Below, piece by piece: positions 22,556-32,520 of a DNA stretch of 64,000 bases (its first letter is position 1; each line of letters opens with the position of its first letter). Source of the DNA: Cyanodermella asteris (lineage: Eukaryota > Ascomycota > Lecanoromycetes > Ostropales > Stictidaceae); NCBI GenBank assembly GCA_900618795.1, contig UYJD01000003.1:158262-222261 (forward strand), given 5' to 3'. The translations under genes were made by a program, and so were the position numbers. Under the pieces are notes generated by a model that was not told the origin of the DNA, ran no database searches, and saw only the letters and a program-made list of their open reading frames with translations.

Positions 22556-23965
22556 CTAATTGCAAGCGATGCCATTCACTGCCTGGACGTTGTCGCAGGA
22601 ACTCACGGCGCTCTGATTCGACCGAGCCACGGTCAGATCCACACCAGTGAATTGGACATCACGGCAAGGTGCTGCCGCGGAGCAATTGAGGTTGACGCCG
22701 TTGGCACTCGTGACCCTGCCAGATACATTATGAAACGACAAATTCGCGAACTCAAACGTTGACGTATCACAATACGCGCCTTGCGCGGCTACTTTGAAGT
22801 AGCACTTGTTGACGTACACCGCCTGGGTGGTGTTTTCAACCTTCAAGTTGGTGAAGCTCACATTCGATACCCTTCCAGAACCGCCGCCTCCTCCCTGTGG
22901 TGGCGTTCCGACGGATACACCAACCCAAGACTTGAAATAAGCACCACCACTGACGTTGGCTCCGCCGTAGCCGGGCCTGATCAAGCTTTTGACCGAGACA
23001 TCAGTCACCGTCACATTGGTGATATAATCGGGGGCACCGGGATATTGTCCGACGCTACCAAATGCAATACCGCCTCCTATGCAGGTCATGTTTTGGAGGA
23101 GCAAGTTTGTGGAATTACCCTTGGGAGCCGCACAGTCATCGCCGCCGTGGAAGACCCAGTCTTTCGCGACAAGCTTGTTTACCCTCATACTGTCGAAGCC
23201 GTCAACATTGGTCTCAAAGTTGCTCGCGTTCCCATGTGGATCTGTGTTCGTGCCGTTGATATAGATTGACTTGAGTGTCACGTCGTGCGAATCTTGAACC
23301 CAGAACGACCAAAATTGTGGGTTGCGAATGGCGAAGTTCTCGACTGTAGCATTGGAGCTGTTGAAGATCGAGAGGGATACGGGTCTCCCAAAGGCATTAC
23401 TCTGGCCTTGGGCATAAGTATACCAGGCCTGTCCATTGCCATCGATGCCGCCTTGCTCCCAGCCTCCGCCACTGATGATGTAGTCTTCGCCTTCGACAAT
23501 CCAGGCAGTCGATTGATTCTGAAACTCGATGCGGTGCGACTCCTGAATCCAGTAGCCAATATCAGGGATGAATGAAAGAGTGCCAAGGACATCCAAGCGG
23601 GAACGAACCAGACGCATATGGAGTCGAGTTCTTATGGTGTACACGTACGGTGCCGGGAGTGACACAATACCATCGACACCGCAGGTGGCCACAGCAGCTT
23701 GAATCTGCGGAGCATCATCCTGGCCCCATCCCAGAGGTACAACAAGACATTTCCGTTGGGGTGCCTGATCTGCTCGCCGGCAATGAGAAGCGGCAGGCGA
23801 AAGCGGCCAGTCGCTTCCCGGAGTGTAGTCTGAAGGAGCTGCGAGCGGTAAAGTCACTTGGGACACATTGGTCACGGCAGATGAGAAGTTGGTCAGGATG
23901 TCTGCAGATTCAGGCTGTAGGACAAGGAACCCCACCAGAAACGTGAGCCAACCGTCGAGATTCAT
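22556..23965 (-). CDS. Glycoside hydrolase family 28 protein (pectinase-like), divergent active site
   Basis: A single exon of 469 residues starts with a signal peptide (LTFLVGFLVLQP). The right-handed beta-helix is evident from repeated Asn/Val rungs and IDGNGQAWY. The GH28 active-site series is only partly kept. The usual NTD is NVDGFD, and the Asp pair is intact in HGGDDCAAPKGNS. The usual GHG loop is GGGIAFGSVGQY without His, and the RIK site is represented by AYFKSW. From what I know of the family, such variants belong to exo-acting or rhamnogalacturonan/rhamnosidase-like GH28 groups rather than classical endopolygalacturonases; this is inference. About a dozen N-glycosylation sequons fit an extracellular enzyme. 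The C-terminal pair CDNVQ...GIACN resembles the family's last disulfide. Confidence 0.88.
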   Translation of the reverse strand: MNLDGWLTFLVGFLVLQPESADILTNFSSAVTNVSQVTLPLAAPSDYTPGSDWPLSPAASHCRRADQAPQRKCLVVPLGWGQDDAPQIQAAVATCGVDGIVSLPAPYVYTIRTRLHMRLVRSRLDVLGTLSFIPDIGYWIQESHRIEFQNQSTAWIVEGEDYIISGGGWEQGGIDGNGQAWYTYAQGQSNAFGRPVSLSIFNSSNATVENFAIRNPQFWSFWVQDSHDVTLKSIYINGTNTDPHGNASNFETNVDGFDSMRVNKLVAKDWVFHGGDDCAAPKGNSTNLLLQNMTCIGGGIAFGSVGQYPGAPDYITNVTVTDVSVKSLIRPGYGGANVSGGAYFKSWVGVSVGTPPQGGGGGSGRVSNVSFTNLKVENTTQAVYVNKCYFKVAAQGAYCDTSTFEFANLSFHNVSGRVTSANGVNLNCSAAAPCRDVQFTGVDLTVARSNQSAVSSCDNVQAVNGIACN

Positions 23966-24395
23966 TGTCCAAAATGGTACGGCGTGGGGAAAATGTGGAG
24001 GGAGCTGTGCAGCTTTGTGCTAGAGACAGCAATGTCGCGCGCTCCAAATCCTGGAAAGTCACAGACTGAATACACTTACACACATGAAAGGTCGTTCGCG
24101 CTCGAGAAGAAGACACGGCTTCGTCACCCTTCAGCCTGAAGTAGACTCAAGGCGGCTGGTGGCAAAGTTTGCCCATACGTGCATACGCAGCACGTGTCTT
24201 AGCGACTGGTATTGCGTCGTGGAGCGCGAGATCCGTGAGACCAAATGTGGCAGTCAAAATCGCTCAAGCTCAATGCACAGACTCGAACGCGGAGCACATT
24301 TGATGATCGATAGAGCTTTCAGATTGCGCATGAACGTCTTCGATTGAAAGGCATGCAGTTCGAAGTTGAGTTTGGGTGGCGCCAGATGCGCCGGT
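23966..24395. other. Promoter-side stretch of the GH28 gene
   Basis: This 430-bp stretch lies between the GH28 start and a CAAGG miniature element. I see no gene in it. Confidence 0.45.
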
Positions 24396-24622
24396 CAAGG
24401 CGGGTAATCGGAAGTTATGGTGCACGCACGGTTAAGCACACCTCTCAATATCCTACGTCATCTACTTATTTATTAATACCTAGCAGTACCTCGTGAATAA
24501 CGCGAGCCTCAACTTCTCGCAGATACCTATAGCAGTGGTCATCGAGGTCGATGTGAACGTATTACCATAAGTAGAAGTTTCAGGACTTGCGCAACGACTT
24601 TTGACTACTAGTACCCGCCTTG
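24396..24622. mobile_element. CAAGG miniature inverted-repeat element, copy 2 (227 bp)
   Basis: The left end is CAAGGCGGGTAAT. The reversed right end is CAAGGCGGGTACT, giving 12 of 13 matching bases. The interior is A/T-rich and non-coding. It aligns along its length, with many differences, to the copy at 29548-29769: shared blocks include ACACCTCT, GCGAGC.TCAA, AAGTAGAAG and the CCCGCCTTG end. No clear target duplication remains, suggesting an old insertion. Confidence 0.7.
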
Positions 24623-25517
24623 CGATTGACGTGATGACGTGACATGGGCTTCGCCTGACTCCACCTCAACCTTAATAAGCATACCCAGCAGCCTTGAAGA
24701 CACTCTTGTAGGCATCCGCCCCGGGTAGCAGATGTGAGGTAAATAGGCAATTGTCCATGAGAGACGGCTCAGAGGAGTGAAGGTAGTTTGACTTTGCCTT
24801 TCTATTAGCGGCAGGCTAGAACTGTGGTCGAGGCAACATCTCCCGAAGTGAGGAATATTGACCAAAGTTCATGGTCAAGCCCGAAAGCTTCGACCTTTGA
24901 AGCCGTTGAGACCGTTGTGGCCTGTGGTGCAGCTGTCTGCGGGCACTGGCGAATCCATGGTAGGGGTCAACGCCTCCATCAGTGACTCCTCTCGACCTTA
25001 ACCCTGTCAGGCCGTCAGGATCCTCCACGTTTGCGCGGACGCGGGAGTCTACTGGCGAGAAATAAAGTGCAGCTGCAGATGAGTCCCGCTATGCCTCAAG
25101 TGGAAGGGACTTTAGCTGCGCTGCAGGAAGAGCTGGTTTCGCGGCGGCACGGAGTCGAAGTAACGCAATGCCAGGTACATTGAGCCGTGCTGATCACTGA
25201 AGTTCAAAGTGACCTGCCAGAACATGGCGTAGCAGAGAAAACTGGTGTGAGCACGTGGAGAAACGCACCGTCGCTCGATTGCTCTCCACCCACGACGCAG
25301 CTTTCCAGCCGTCTTGTCGATATCTGCCCTGTCGAGAGTTCGAGGGAGAAGAAAGCTACCAAGAAAAGGCGCGGGTTGCTTTGGATCGACAGGCACTATT
25401 GCGCATGTATCAAGCTTTCAGAAATTGGCCGGCTCAGGATCATCGCCGATTGAATTCGGGCTTCTGGAATGACGAACGAAGCACCAAGATCAAATATTGT
25501 GCTTGAGTGACACGAGA
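24623..25517. other. Intergenic stretch upstream of the GDPD gene
   Basis: About 0.9 kb with only short motif-free frames on both strands. The right end merges into the TATA promoter of the gene at 25610. Confidence 0.45.
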
Positions 25518-25526
25518 ATATAAAAG
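25518..25526 (+). promoter_or_regulatory. TATA box of the GDPD-family gene
   Basis: ATATAAAAG lies 84 bp before the ATG at 25610. The intervening leader is CA-rich (acaacacaccaac), typical of a fungal 5' UTR. Confidence 0.55.
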
Positions 25527-25609
25527 CATGCTCAGGCCCACACAGTCGTATGATCCATCCAGACAACACACCAACTCTCCCAACGACATTGAGACTATAG
25601 CTTGGCAAG

Positions 25610-26758
25610 ATGCTGAGAACAATCTACTCTGCGGCTGGAATCGCGCTCCTTCTCACGGGCTCTGTTACAGCAGTTCAGACCATCGCTCATCGTGGTCTTT
25701 ACCGCGACTTGCAAGATGCCTATTCAATTTCCGAAAACGCAGTCGACGCAATCTATCGTGCATACAACCTGGGGCTTCCTGCAGTCGAAATCGATCTGCG
25801 CTTGACGTCTGATGGCCAAGTTGTCGTCACCCACGATATGATTTCCAACCGTGCAACCATCGTAGACAACGACAACGGCCAGCTGAACCCAGTCGATGTT
25901 GCCCTGAAGATTCAGCCGGCCACGGCACCAATCTCCATCAATCAGAAACCCCTGTCCTTCTGGAACCTGATTTCTCTGAAGATCTATGGCCTCAATGCTG
26001 AGATCATACAATCCAAGGAATACCATCCCAAGATGGAGAGCCTCGATGCAATGCTGCAGCATTTCGGCGACCTCCAGGCTGGCAACAAATTCCTTCTCTT
26101 CCTCGACATCCAAGATCCAACCATCCTGCGCCTGGCGGGAGCACTCGTCAAGCAGCATGGCCTCGAGAGCACAGTCTTGCTGAAGTTCTTTGCCACGAAA
26201 GCCATCGACTCGACGAACTATCGCTACAATTCCTACTTCACATGTGCCCAATATGCCCGCGAAAACAACCTGTCCGGGCTACAGATCGTTCCTCAAATCA
26301 ATGACGGCGAGTTGAACGCCCAAGGCACGATCAACGTGTTCCAGACTAGCCTTCCCGTCGAGCAGTACCTGGACTGCTGGGATCAGGCTCAGAAGGCCAA
26401 CATTGGCGGAACAGCTGCTTTGATGCCCATGGTTGCTGCAAGTGTTCCTGCCAACAACCAGGTCGCCTACACCACCGCAGTGAACGCTATGCGATGGGCG
26501 ACTCGAAATGGGCGCGACAAGATTGCTATTGTGCCGAACCCCGATGTCGGCCGCAGGGTCGGCGAAACGTGCCAGTACTACAGCTTTTCCTCCACCAGTG
26601 TTGCTGCAAGCCCGTTCAACCAAGCGGCCAGAGATGCCAAGGAGAGTTTCGCTCTCGGCCCAGCAACAGCAGACTGGATTGTGACGGATGTGATGGGTGA
26701 CTTTCTGCACAGGACCTGGGTGACTGATCTGCCGAGGTATGTTGCAGGCCTGTGCTGA
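25610..26758 (+). CDS. Secreted GDPD/PLC-like phosphodiesterase
   Basis: A single exon of 382 residues with a signal peptide (MLRTIYSAAGIALLLTGSVTA). The GDPD-type TIM-barrel signature is clear: AHRG at 26-29, SEN at 41-43, E60.D62 in EIDLRLTSDGQ, and the second catalytic His in VVVTHD (H75). Late strands include FLLFLDIQD and WIVTDVMGDFL. Family members hydrolyse glycerophosphodiesters, or related phospholipid head groups, with Mg or Ca. The secreted location suggests phosphate or choline scavenging, or lipase activity outside the cell; the substrate is inferred. The upstream TATA box and CA-rich leader support this start. Length is normal for fungal extracellular members. No defect seen. 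Confidence 0.87.
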   Translation: MLRTIYSAAGIALLLTGSVTAVQTIAHRGLYRDLQDAYSISENAVDAIYRAYNLGLPAVEIDLRLTSDGQVVVTHDMISNRATIVDNDNGQLNPVDVALKIQPATAPISINQKPLSFWNLISLKIYGLNAEIIQSKEYHPKMESLDAMLQHFGDLQAGNKFLLFLDIQDPTILRLAGALVKQHGLESTVLLKFFATKAIDSTNYRYNSYFTCAQYARENNLSGLQIVPQINDGELNAQGTINVFQTSLPVEQYLDCWDQAQKANIGGTAALMPMVAASVPANNQVAYTTAVNAMRWATRNGRDKIAIVPNPDVGRRVGETCQYYSFSSTSVAASPFNQAARDAKESFALGPATADWIVTDVMGDFLHRTWVTDLPRYVAGLC

Positions 26759-27038
26759 TCAAAAAAATAACGGAAAGACCATGAAGCGACTGAGAAAGAC
26801 GGAGCAGTGTTTCATCGAGCGCGAGGTGAGCGGATCGGGCGCGGTCGCACACGTCCTGTTCAGCAGAACGTAGCCAGCATCTCTGTACATGGCTCTTGTA
26901 GACATTTTACTCAGGACTAAACAGGCTACCTGCACTAATACATTGCTTCGGTCCCTGGAAAATCCTCCTCGCAGATGGACGCGCGGTATTTAATTGTAGG
27001 CCCGAGCTTGGGAGTCCAACCTTTGTGTGGCGAGGTCG

Positions 27039-27261
27039 CAAGGCGGGTGGAAAGAAGCCTTTGCCGGTGTCATCTCCCTTGAGTAGGTACGCAAATAGAC
27101 ACCTGGCTCGGTGTTTAGGTGGGTACTTAGCTAGGTACTTAAGGTAGGTACTTAGTAAACGATTCATCTTAATACTTAGGTGGATGTCTCAGTGGGTATT
27201 TAGCTATACGTTCAGCTGGCATGAACGAAACAACGGCAGCAACTTCTTTCCTTCCGCCTTG
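27039..27261. mobile_element. CAAGG miniature inverted-repeat element, copy 3 (223 bp)
   Basis: The left end is CAAGGCGGGTGGAAAGAAG. The reversed right end is CAAGGCGGAAGGAAAGAAG, which matches at 17 of 19 positions, and similarity extends to the TGCCG about 28 bp in. The core is a run of degenerate TAGGTACTTAG units (27110-27200). No coding capacity. It lies just downstream of the first ankyrin gene. In reverse orientation it closely matches the element at 32016. Confidence 0.78.
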
Positions 27262-27394
27262 AGGAGGGTAAGAGTTCCACGGCTGGCTGAAAATTCGGAG
27301 ATACAAGAGCGCGAATTTGACACGACCAGGTAAGCTGGCTCTCTAGCCTTCGGAAGCATAGTCGTGATGTTTGCGCCAGCGCATCGCTGATCTC

Positions 27395-29153
27395 TTATTC
27401 TGGACCCACTACCTGTAAAACGTACGCATAGTCAGAGGTGCAATGCACTAGTGCTTTCCGCAACGGGCAGATATCACGATGGCCGTACTCAATTGCATAT
27501 TGAACGGCGAGCTTTCCGTTCTCGTCTTTGGCTAGGGGGTCGATGCCGTGGTTGATTAACAAATCGACGACAAGCTCGCACGAGCCAGGTTTATCGTCTC
27601 CATTGCTGTCGTGACATAAGAGATGAAGTGCATTTTTGCCATCCACAGTTCGCGTCGCGTGGACATCGGAGGCAGCGTGCAGGAGGCTTTCGAGCACTTG
27701 AATATCATTTGCATTGTCGTAAGAGTATCCGAGAGCAGTCTGGCGACAGAAAGTAAGCAAGGGCGTCTCACCAAAGTCATTGATCGCATGAACATCGGCG
27801 CCACCTTGAAGTAACTGCTCAACAGCGTCTGGTTTGTTCCAGTAAGCAGCAATGTGAACTGCACGCAATCAGTAACGGCGAAAGTCTCTGTAATGATTAG
27901 AAATTACTTACGCGCAGTAGATCCAGAATGCGAGGATTCACCATGATCAGTAGACGACCGGACTGTTTGCCGCACATTGGCTCCATTGGCAAGCAGCCAT
28001 TTAAGGCCATACACCGGCGGGGAAATGCTTGCTCGATGCAAAGGCGAGAAGCCATCCGAGGCGACAGAATCGATAGATAATCCATTGAGCACCAATAGGT
28101 CCATGACAGTTGTATCGGATACTCTTACAGCACGACTAAGAGCTTCTACGGCTTGCGGACTGCTCAGAAAGCTCTGAAAACGCGTCAAAATCAGAGATAG
28201 CGCATGACGCCGGCTTTGAACGGTGTAAGGACTCCATTTCGTAAAATAGTCATAGCCAACCCTATAAGTAGTCAACGCGCCATCGATATGTCCGGGGTCC
28301 AAAGCGTCCTCGAAGTCGTTCGCCCCATTGGCGATCAGTAGATCTAGCAAACTCTCATTAGGAGCGGGATTGCTCACAAATGCCCTTAAGGTTTGTGCGC
28401 AAGTCATACCGCGGTCTAGGAACTCTTTAACTAGGTCAAGTTGGTTGTATCTGATTGCCATTTCCATCTTGAAAGCATTAGACAAGCCTTATAAAACGAA
28501 TGGCGACTTACGGTTGATGTGTGTGCTTTGGTATCCTGGAGGCTAGCAGCGGCGCCGCGGTCCAGTAACAGATTGAAAACATCCCTCCTGTTAGGCGAGA
28601 AGACTTGTGGTCCACTTGCATCGACGACACTGAACTGTCTTGCATCAAGCGCTCTTCGCAGCAGATCTGCTGTAAAGGTTAAATCCTTGCCCTCACAATC
28701 CGTCTTGTTGTAGTCGACACGGGCTCCAGCATCGAGAAGTAGGTCTATGGCCTCCTGGTTGTTGAACTTGACTGCCTCCGAAAGTGGTGTGAAGCAGATT
28801 GCGCTTGAATGCGTGAAGCCGACGCTATCAACGGTGGCGCCACGCTGTATGAGGAGCCGTAGAGCTTCTGTTTTGTTGTATCGGGCGGCGATATGCATGA
28901 AGGTGACCCAGTCTTGATTTTCCTTCCACCGCCAGCCAGCCAGGGAAACAGGGTGCAGCTCACTGTATTTCATGAACTTGTAACTGTTGAGACGAAAGGT
29001 TTGCTCTAGGTCTAGACCAGCATCTATCTCGGCCTCGAGTTTTGCGGTATCTCCCCTGGCAATGTAGACGACTGGTTTGAGGAAAGCTCGATCTGCTGGA
29101 TTCGCTCGAATGTGCCTTGGCGACGACGACGGCGACCAGTCTCGAATGTGCAT
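27395..29153 (-). CDS. Ankyrin-repeat protein (tandem paralogue 1)
   Basis: Three exons (28512-29153, 27912-28467, 27395-27858) joined by introns of 44 and 53 nt (GTAAGT..CAAG with a CTAAT branch site; GTAAGT..GCAG) give 553 residues. The second junction creates the ankyrin start STALHIAAYWNK. Eight or nine ankyrin units are visible: FMHIAARYNKTEALRLLIQR, TPLSEAVKFNNQEAIDLLL, AIRYNQLDLVKEFLDRG, SPLHRASI..GLKWLLANGA, LHIAAYWNKPDAVEQLLQGG, ETPLLTFC, NALHLLCHD and LVVDLLINHGIDP. There is no enzyme, NACHT or membrane domain, so it is a stand-alone protein-binding scaffold of unknown partner. Exon layout and sequence are shared with the neighbour at 29811-31571, so the pair arose by tandem duplication. 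Confidence 0.85.
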
Positions 29154-29547
29154 GATGTCTCTGCACGACCTTAGTCGACAATGAGTGACGCTGGGTTCCT
29201 GCGGTCAAGAGAAGTCGGCTGGGAACGCGGGTTCGCACTGCCCTTGACCGGCGGGCTCAGCTGCAAATCTCTCACGTGCATGTCGGGTCTGGAGTCGGCG
29301 GCCAACTGTTCGGCTGCCGGCAAGCACCATTCAGCAATGGAGAACCCTGTCGGTGGAGTTTCGGAAGCAGCCTTCTTCTGGCATGGGATAAGCCATCAAC
29401 CGCCTTACCAAGTTTGGGGCAACTGTCGCTTCAGTGATTGTGTCTGAACAGGGAAGCCTCCAGAAAGACTGCGAATGGACCATCGCTCCAGGTGAAGTAG
29501 TGAAAGGGCTCGAGCCATGCTTACATAATCAATATCTATCGTGCCCC
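29154..29547. other. Spacer between the ankyrin paralogues (left part)
   Basis: Promoter side of ankyrin gene 1, about 390 bp. No gene is seen; the stretch runs into the miniature element at 29548. Confidence 0.45.
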
Positions 29548-29769
29548 CAAGGCGGATGGACAAAAGTCGTGGCGTACGTACGAGTAAGAACACCTCTGAA
29601 AGTCCTTGTTTAACGACTTATGAACCGGCTCGCGGTAGTACCCTACAAAGGACGCGAGCATCAATTTCTATAGGTACTTATAATACTATCCCTGAAGGTA
29701 GAGATATATGTGATAGAGAGCAAGTAGAAGCTGTAGTACTAACACCACGACATCTGCATACCCGCCTTG
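29548..29769. mobile_element. CAAGG miniature inverted-repeat element, copy 4 (222 bp)
   Basis: The left end is CAAGGCGGATG and the reversed right end is CAAGGCGGGTATG. The body aligns in the same orientation to copy 2 (24396-24622), but is more A/T-rich and clearly diverged. No target duplication is left. It sits between the two ankyrin genes, 41 bp beyond the stop of the upstream paralogue. Confidence 0.66.
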
Positions 29770-29810
29770 TGCAGCATTGTTAACATATCATTCTTCTGGG
29801 GGGGTTCATT

Positions 29811-31571
29811 TCATTTATCGCAGTCTTTCAACTGCATTACAAGGGGATAATCCGGAGTGAATTTCTCCAACGCTTTTCGTAAGGGGCAACGTCTACCATG
29901 CCCCTGCTCAGTAACAGAATGAACAGCGAGTTGACCGTCTCTGTTTCTAAACAAGGGATCTATGCCATGCTTAATCAAAATCTCCACGATGGGCTCGCAC
30001 CACTCAGTGCAGCTGTCGTCGTACTGCTCACGAATCAAAAGATGGAGCGCGTTCTTTCCATCAGAACGAGTCGCATGGACATCCGAGCCAGCCTGTAAAA
30101 GGATTTCGAGCGTTCTGATAGGGCCATCAGTGACGTCGCGCACAGAACCACTGACGTTCGCGCAAAGGCGTAGCAGGGGTGTCTCTCCATGTCCATTGAT
30201 CGCGTTGACATCCGAACCAGCATAAAGTAAACGCTCGACGATGTCCGGCTCCTGGCAACGGGCGGCGACATGCACTACGCTCTGTCAGCGAGACCATTCA
30301 TGCAAGGGAGAAGGGGAGCTCACACGCAGTTTCACCTTCGAGGTACGATCCAACGAGCTCGGATCGTGTTGCCTGTTTGGTCAAATCGGCTCCGTTAGTC
30401 AAAAGCCATTCAAGTGCGTGCATGGGTTTTCCGCGACTTGCTATGTGAATAGGCGAGTATCACCATGAACCGATGCAGTTGATGGATATGCCGTTATCCA
30501 CTAAAAGCTCCATCAACGTAAGGTCCCCTATACGTGCGGCCTCCCCAATCATCTCCGATGCTTGTGGTGTTTTTATAAAGTCGCCAAAGCGTTGCAACAT
30601 CAAAGTCATTGCATGATACCGGTTTTTCGCAACCGTCGGTGGCCACTGAACAATCTTGACGGCCCCATGAGCGAAGCGCTCCTTAATACCGTCTATATGT
30701 ACCGGTTTGAAGGCATCCTCAACATCATCCGCCCCGTTAGTGACAAGCAAGTTGAGCAGGTCCTTATTAGGAGTGGGATTACACACGAATGCTCTCAGTG
30801 TTCGCTTGCAAGACAGCCCACGCTGCAGCAGCTCATGCACGATATCAAGCTGATCGAATCGCACGGCCATTTCCATCTGGCCTCTATTAGCTGGCGCTCT
30901 CCAGAAGGACACAGACTACCTACCGCTGGAATATGGCCACCAGATTCCTTGAAGCTGATGTCAGCACCATGCTCAAGCAGCAAGCTGAAAATCCTTCTTC
31001 TATCTTTCGAATAGACAACATCATGACTTGCGCTGGGGATTCCGGGCCGTCTTGCATCAAGGGATCGCCTCAATAGATCGGAAGCAACGGTAATGCCTTT
31101 CCCCTCGCCGCCGCGAATTGTGTAGTCAGCCCGAGCCCCTGCATCTAGCAGGACTTGAACCGCATCGAGACGACCGAAGTTGGCGGCCTCCATGAGCGGC
31201 GTATAGCACAAGAATGTTGTACTATCGTAAGCGACACTGTCCAAAGCCATGCCATGTCGTATGAGCAGCTTTAAGACTTCTGTCCGGTCATATCGAGCAG
31301 CAATGTGCAACAGAGTGGTCCAGCCGTCATGTTCGTCGTCCCAACAGCGATATTCATCACGAAAAATCCCGAGTTTGATCAGACTCGGAGTCACCCTGTT
31401 GCCCTTGAAAACCTGTTCTGGATCGAATCCGCTATTAAGCAGGGCGGTCAAGCGCTTCACATGTCCCTGTGCGGCAGAAGGAATGGCGGTGCACAGCTTG
31501 CGGTCATTGTAGATGTCGCCATAACGGATATCGACCGAGGACTTTGTCTTTTCCCATTCCAGTATGTGCAT
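29811..31571 (-). pseudogene. Ankyrin-repeat gene (tandem paralogue 2) with an in-frame stop
   Basis: The three-exon structure (30924-31571, 30324-30876, 29811-30274) matches paralogue 1. Introns of 47 and 49 nt fall at the same places, and the second junction again builds TALHVAAR. Both intron borders are intact (GTAGGT..CAG, GTGAGC..TAG) and the frame runs on to the normal stop. However, codon 355 of 555 is TGA (30460-30462), inside the unit that reads SPLHRAS in the paralogue. Ankyrin units before and after are well preserved (LLHIAARYDRTEVLKLLIRH, TPLMEAANFGRLDAVQVLLD, GETPLLRLCANV). So this is a recent nonsense allele, a sequencing error, or a truncated 354-residue product that is still made. 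Confidence 0.65.
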
Positions 31572-32015
31572 TGGAAACGAGTTTGTGCAAGTCAGCTCAA
31601 GAATGCAGTTGTGCGTGCAGCAGAAAGAAATGATTTAATGTACAAGCACAGAAGGGGCCGAGATGGGGTCTCGTAAGGTAGGATAACAGATGGGGACACG
31701 CGCGTCCTGCTCGAATTCCCTTTAGTATCAACCTCGTAGAGGATCAGCCGCGAGCTGAAGAGCCAGCATGTGCCTGCAACCAGCTAGTGGTCTGGAACTG
31801 GAGACCCGCTCGGCACCGTGCTCGGGAGTCGGGCAACACGGTCATTGTCTGACGCAAATCTAACACCAAGTCTATCGCGGCATTCCCTCCGCAGAACAGC
31901 GCGTTAGGGTCGATTCGGAGGAAGGAAGTTCTTCATGAATGGCAGAGCCCCTGCGCCAAAGTTACAGAAGATTGAACTTCGCCGGGTACTCGGATTAGTC
32001 AGCTCATGTGCAATA
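31572..32015. other. Upstream flank of ankyrin paralogue 2
   Basis: About 440 bp, promoter side of the leftward ankyrin gene. No gene is seen. Confidence 0.45.
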
Positions 32016-32154
32016 CAAGGCGGGATGAAAGAAGTCGCTGCCGACGCTCCTCCGTCCATACCAGCCAAAACACCTAGCTAAACACCTAGCCGAATAACTA
32101 GTCAAATACCTAGCTAAGTACATACCTAGTGATCTAGCCAAGTACCCAGCCAAG
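32016..32154. mobile_element. CAAGG miniature element, copy 5, probably truncated
   Basis: It begins CAAGGCGGGATGAAAGAAG and continues TCGCTGCCG, matching the reverse complement of copy 3 (GGAAGGAAAGAAGTTGCTGCCG) base for base over most of its first 28 bp. It then enters a long run of acctagctaa/acctagccaa units, like the core of copy 3. I could not find the expected CCGCCTTG at the far end, so the right end seems lost. The end coordinate is approximate. Relative to copy 3 it is inverted, and the two bracket the ankyrin pair. Confidence 0.6.
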
Positions 32155-32520
32155 TGAAGGCTGCGGCTAGCTTGGTGGTCAGGTTTCCGAGCCAGTTGCT
32201 GGATATCTGGAGCAGTTTTGTTGGTGCGTTCAAGACGAGGGATTTTGTCAGGCTTTTGCTAACGCTGGAGCATTTTGAGTATGGCAATCGTGGTGTGACG
32301 GACGAGGCGGCTGAGTCTATCGCCCGGTTACCGCTCGTGAAAAGAGCCTTAGCAGCACAGCAGAGATCAGATGACGCCGTGCAGACTAAAATTGATTCGC
32401 TGTGATGGTGTGTATATGCAATCGCTTTATGTCGAGTCCAAAGCGCCGTCTCAAGCCGTTACATGCCGTGTAATTTCGGATCATAAATCGTAACCCTCGC
32501 TCAAAGCCAACCAAGATCGT
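32155..32520. other. Spacer with an 83-codon open frame
   Basis: A plus-strand frame at 32154-32405 (start MKAAASLVVRFPSQ) looks mildly protein-like, with an amphipathic end (EAAESIARLPLVKRALAAQQ). It starts within the element tail and has no homologue I recognise, so I do not call it a gene. The rest is the 3' side of the CAP gene. Confidence 0.35.
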
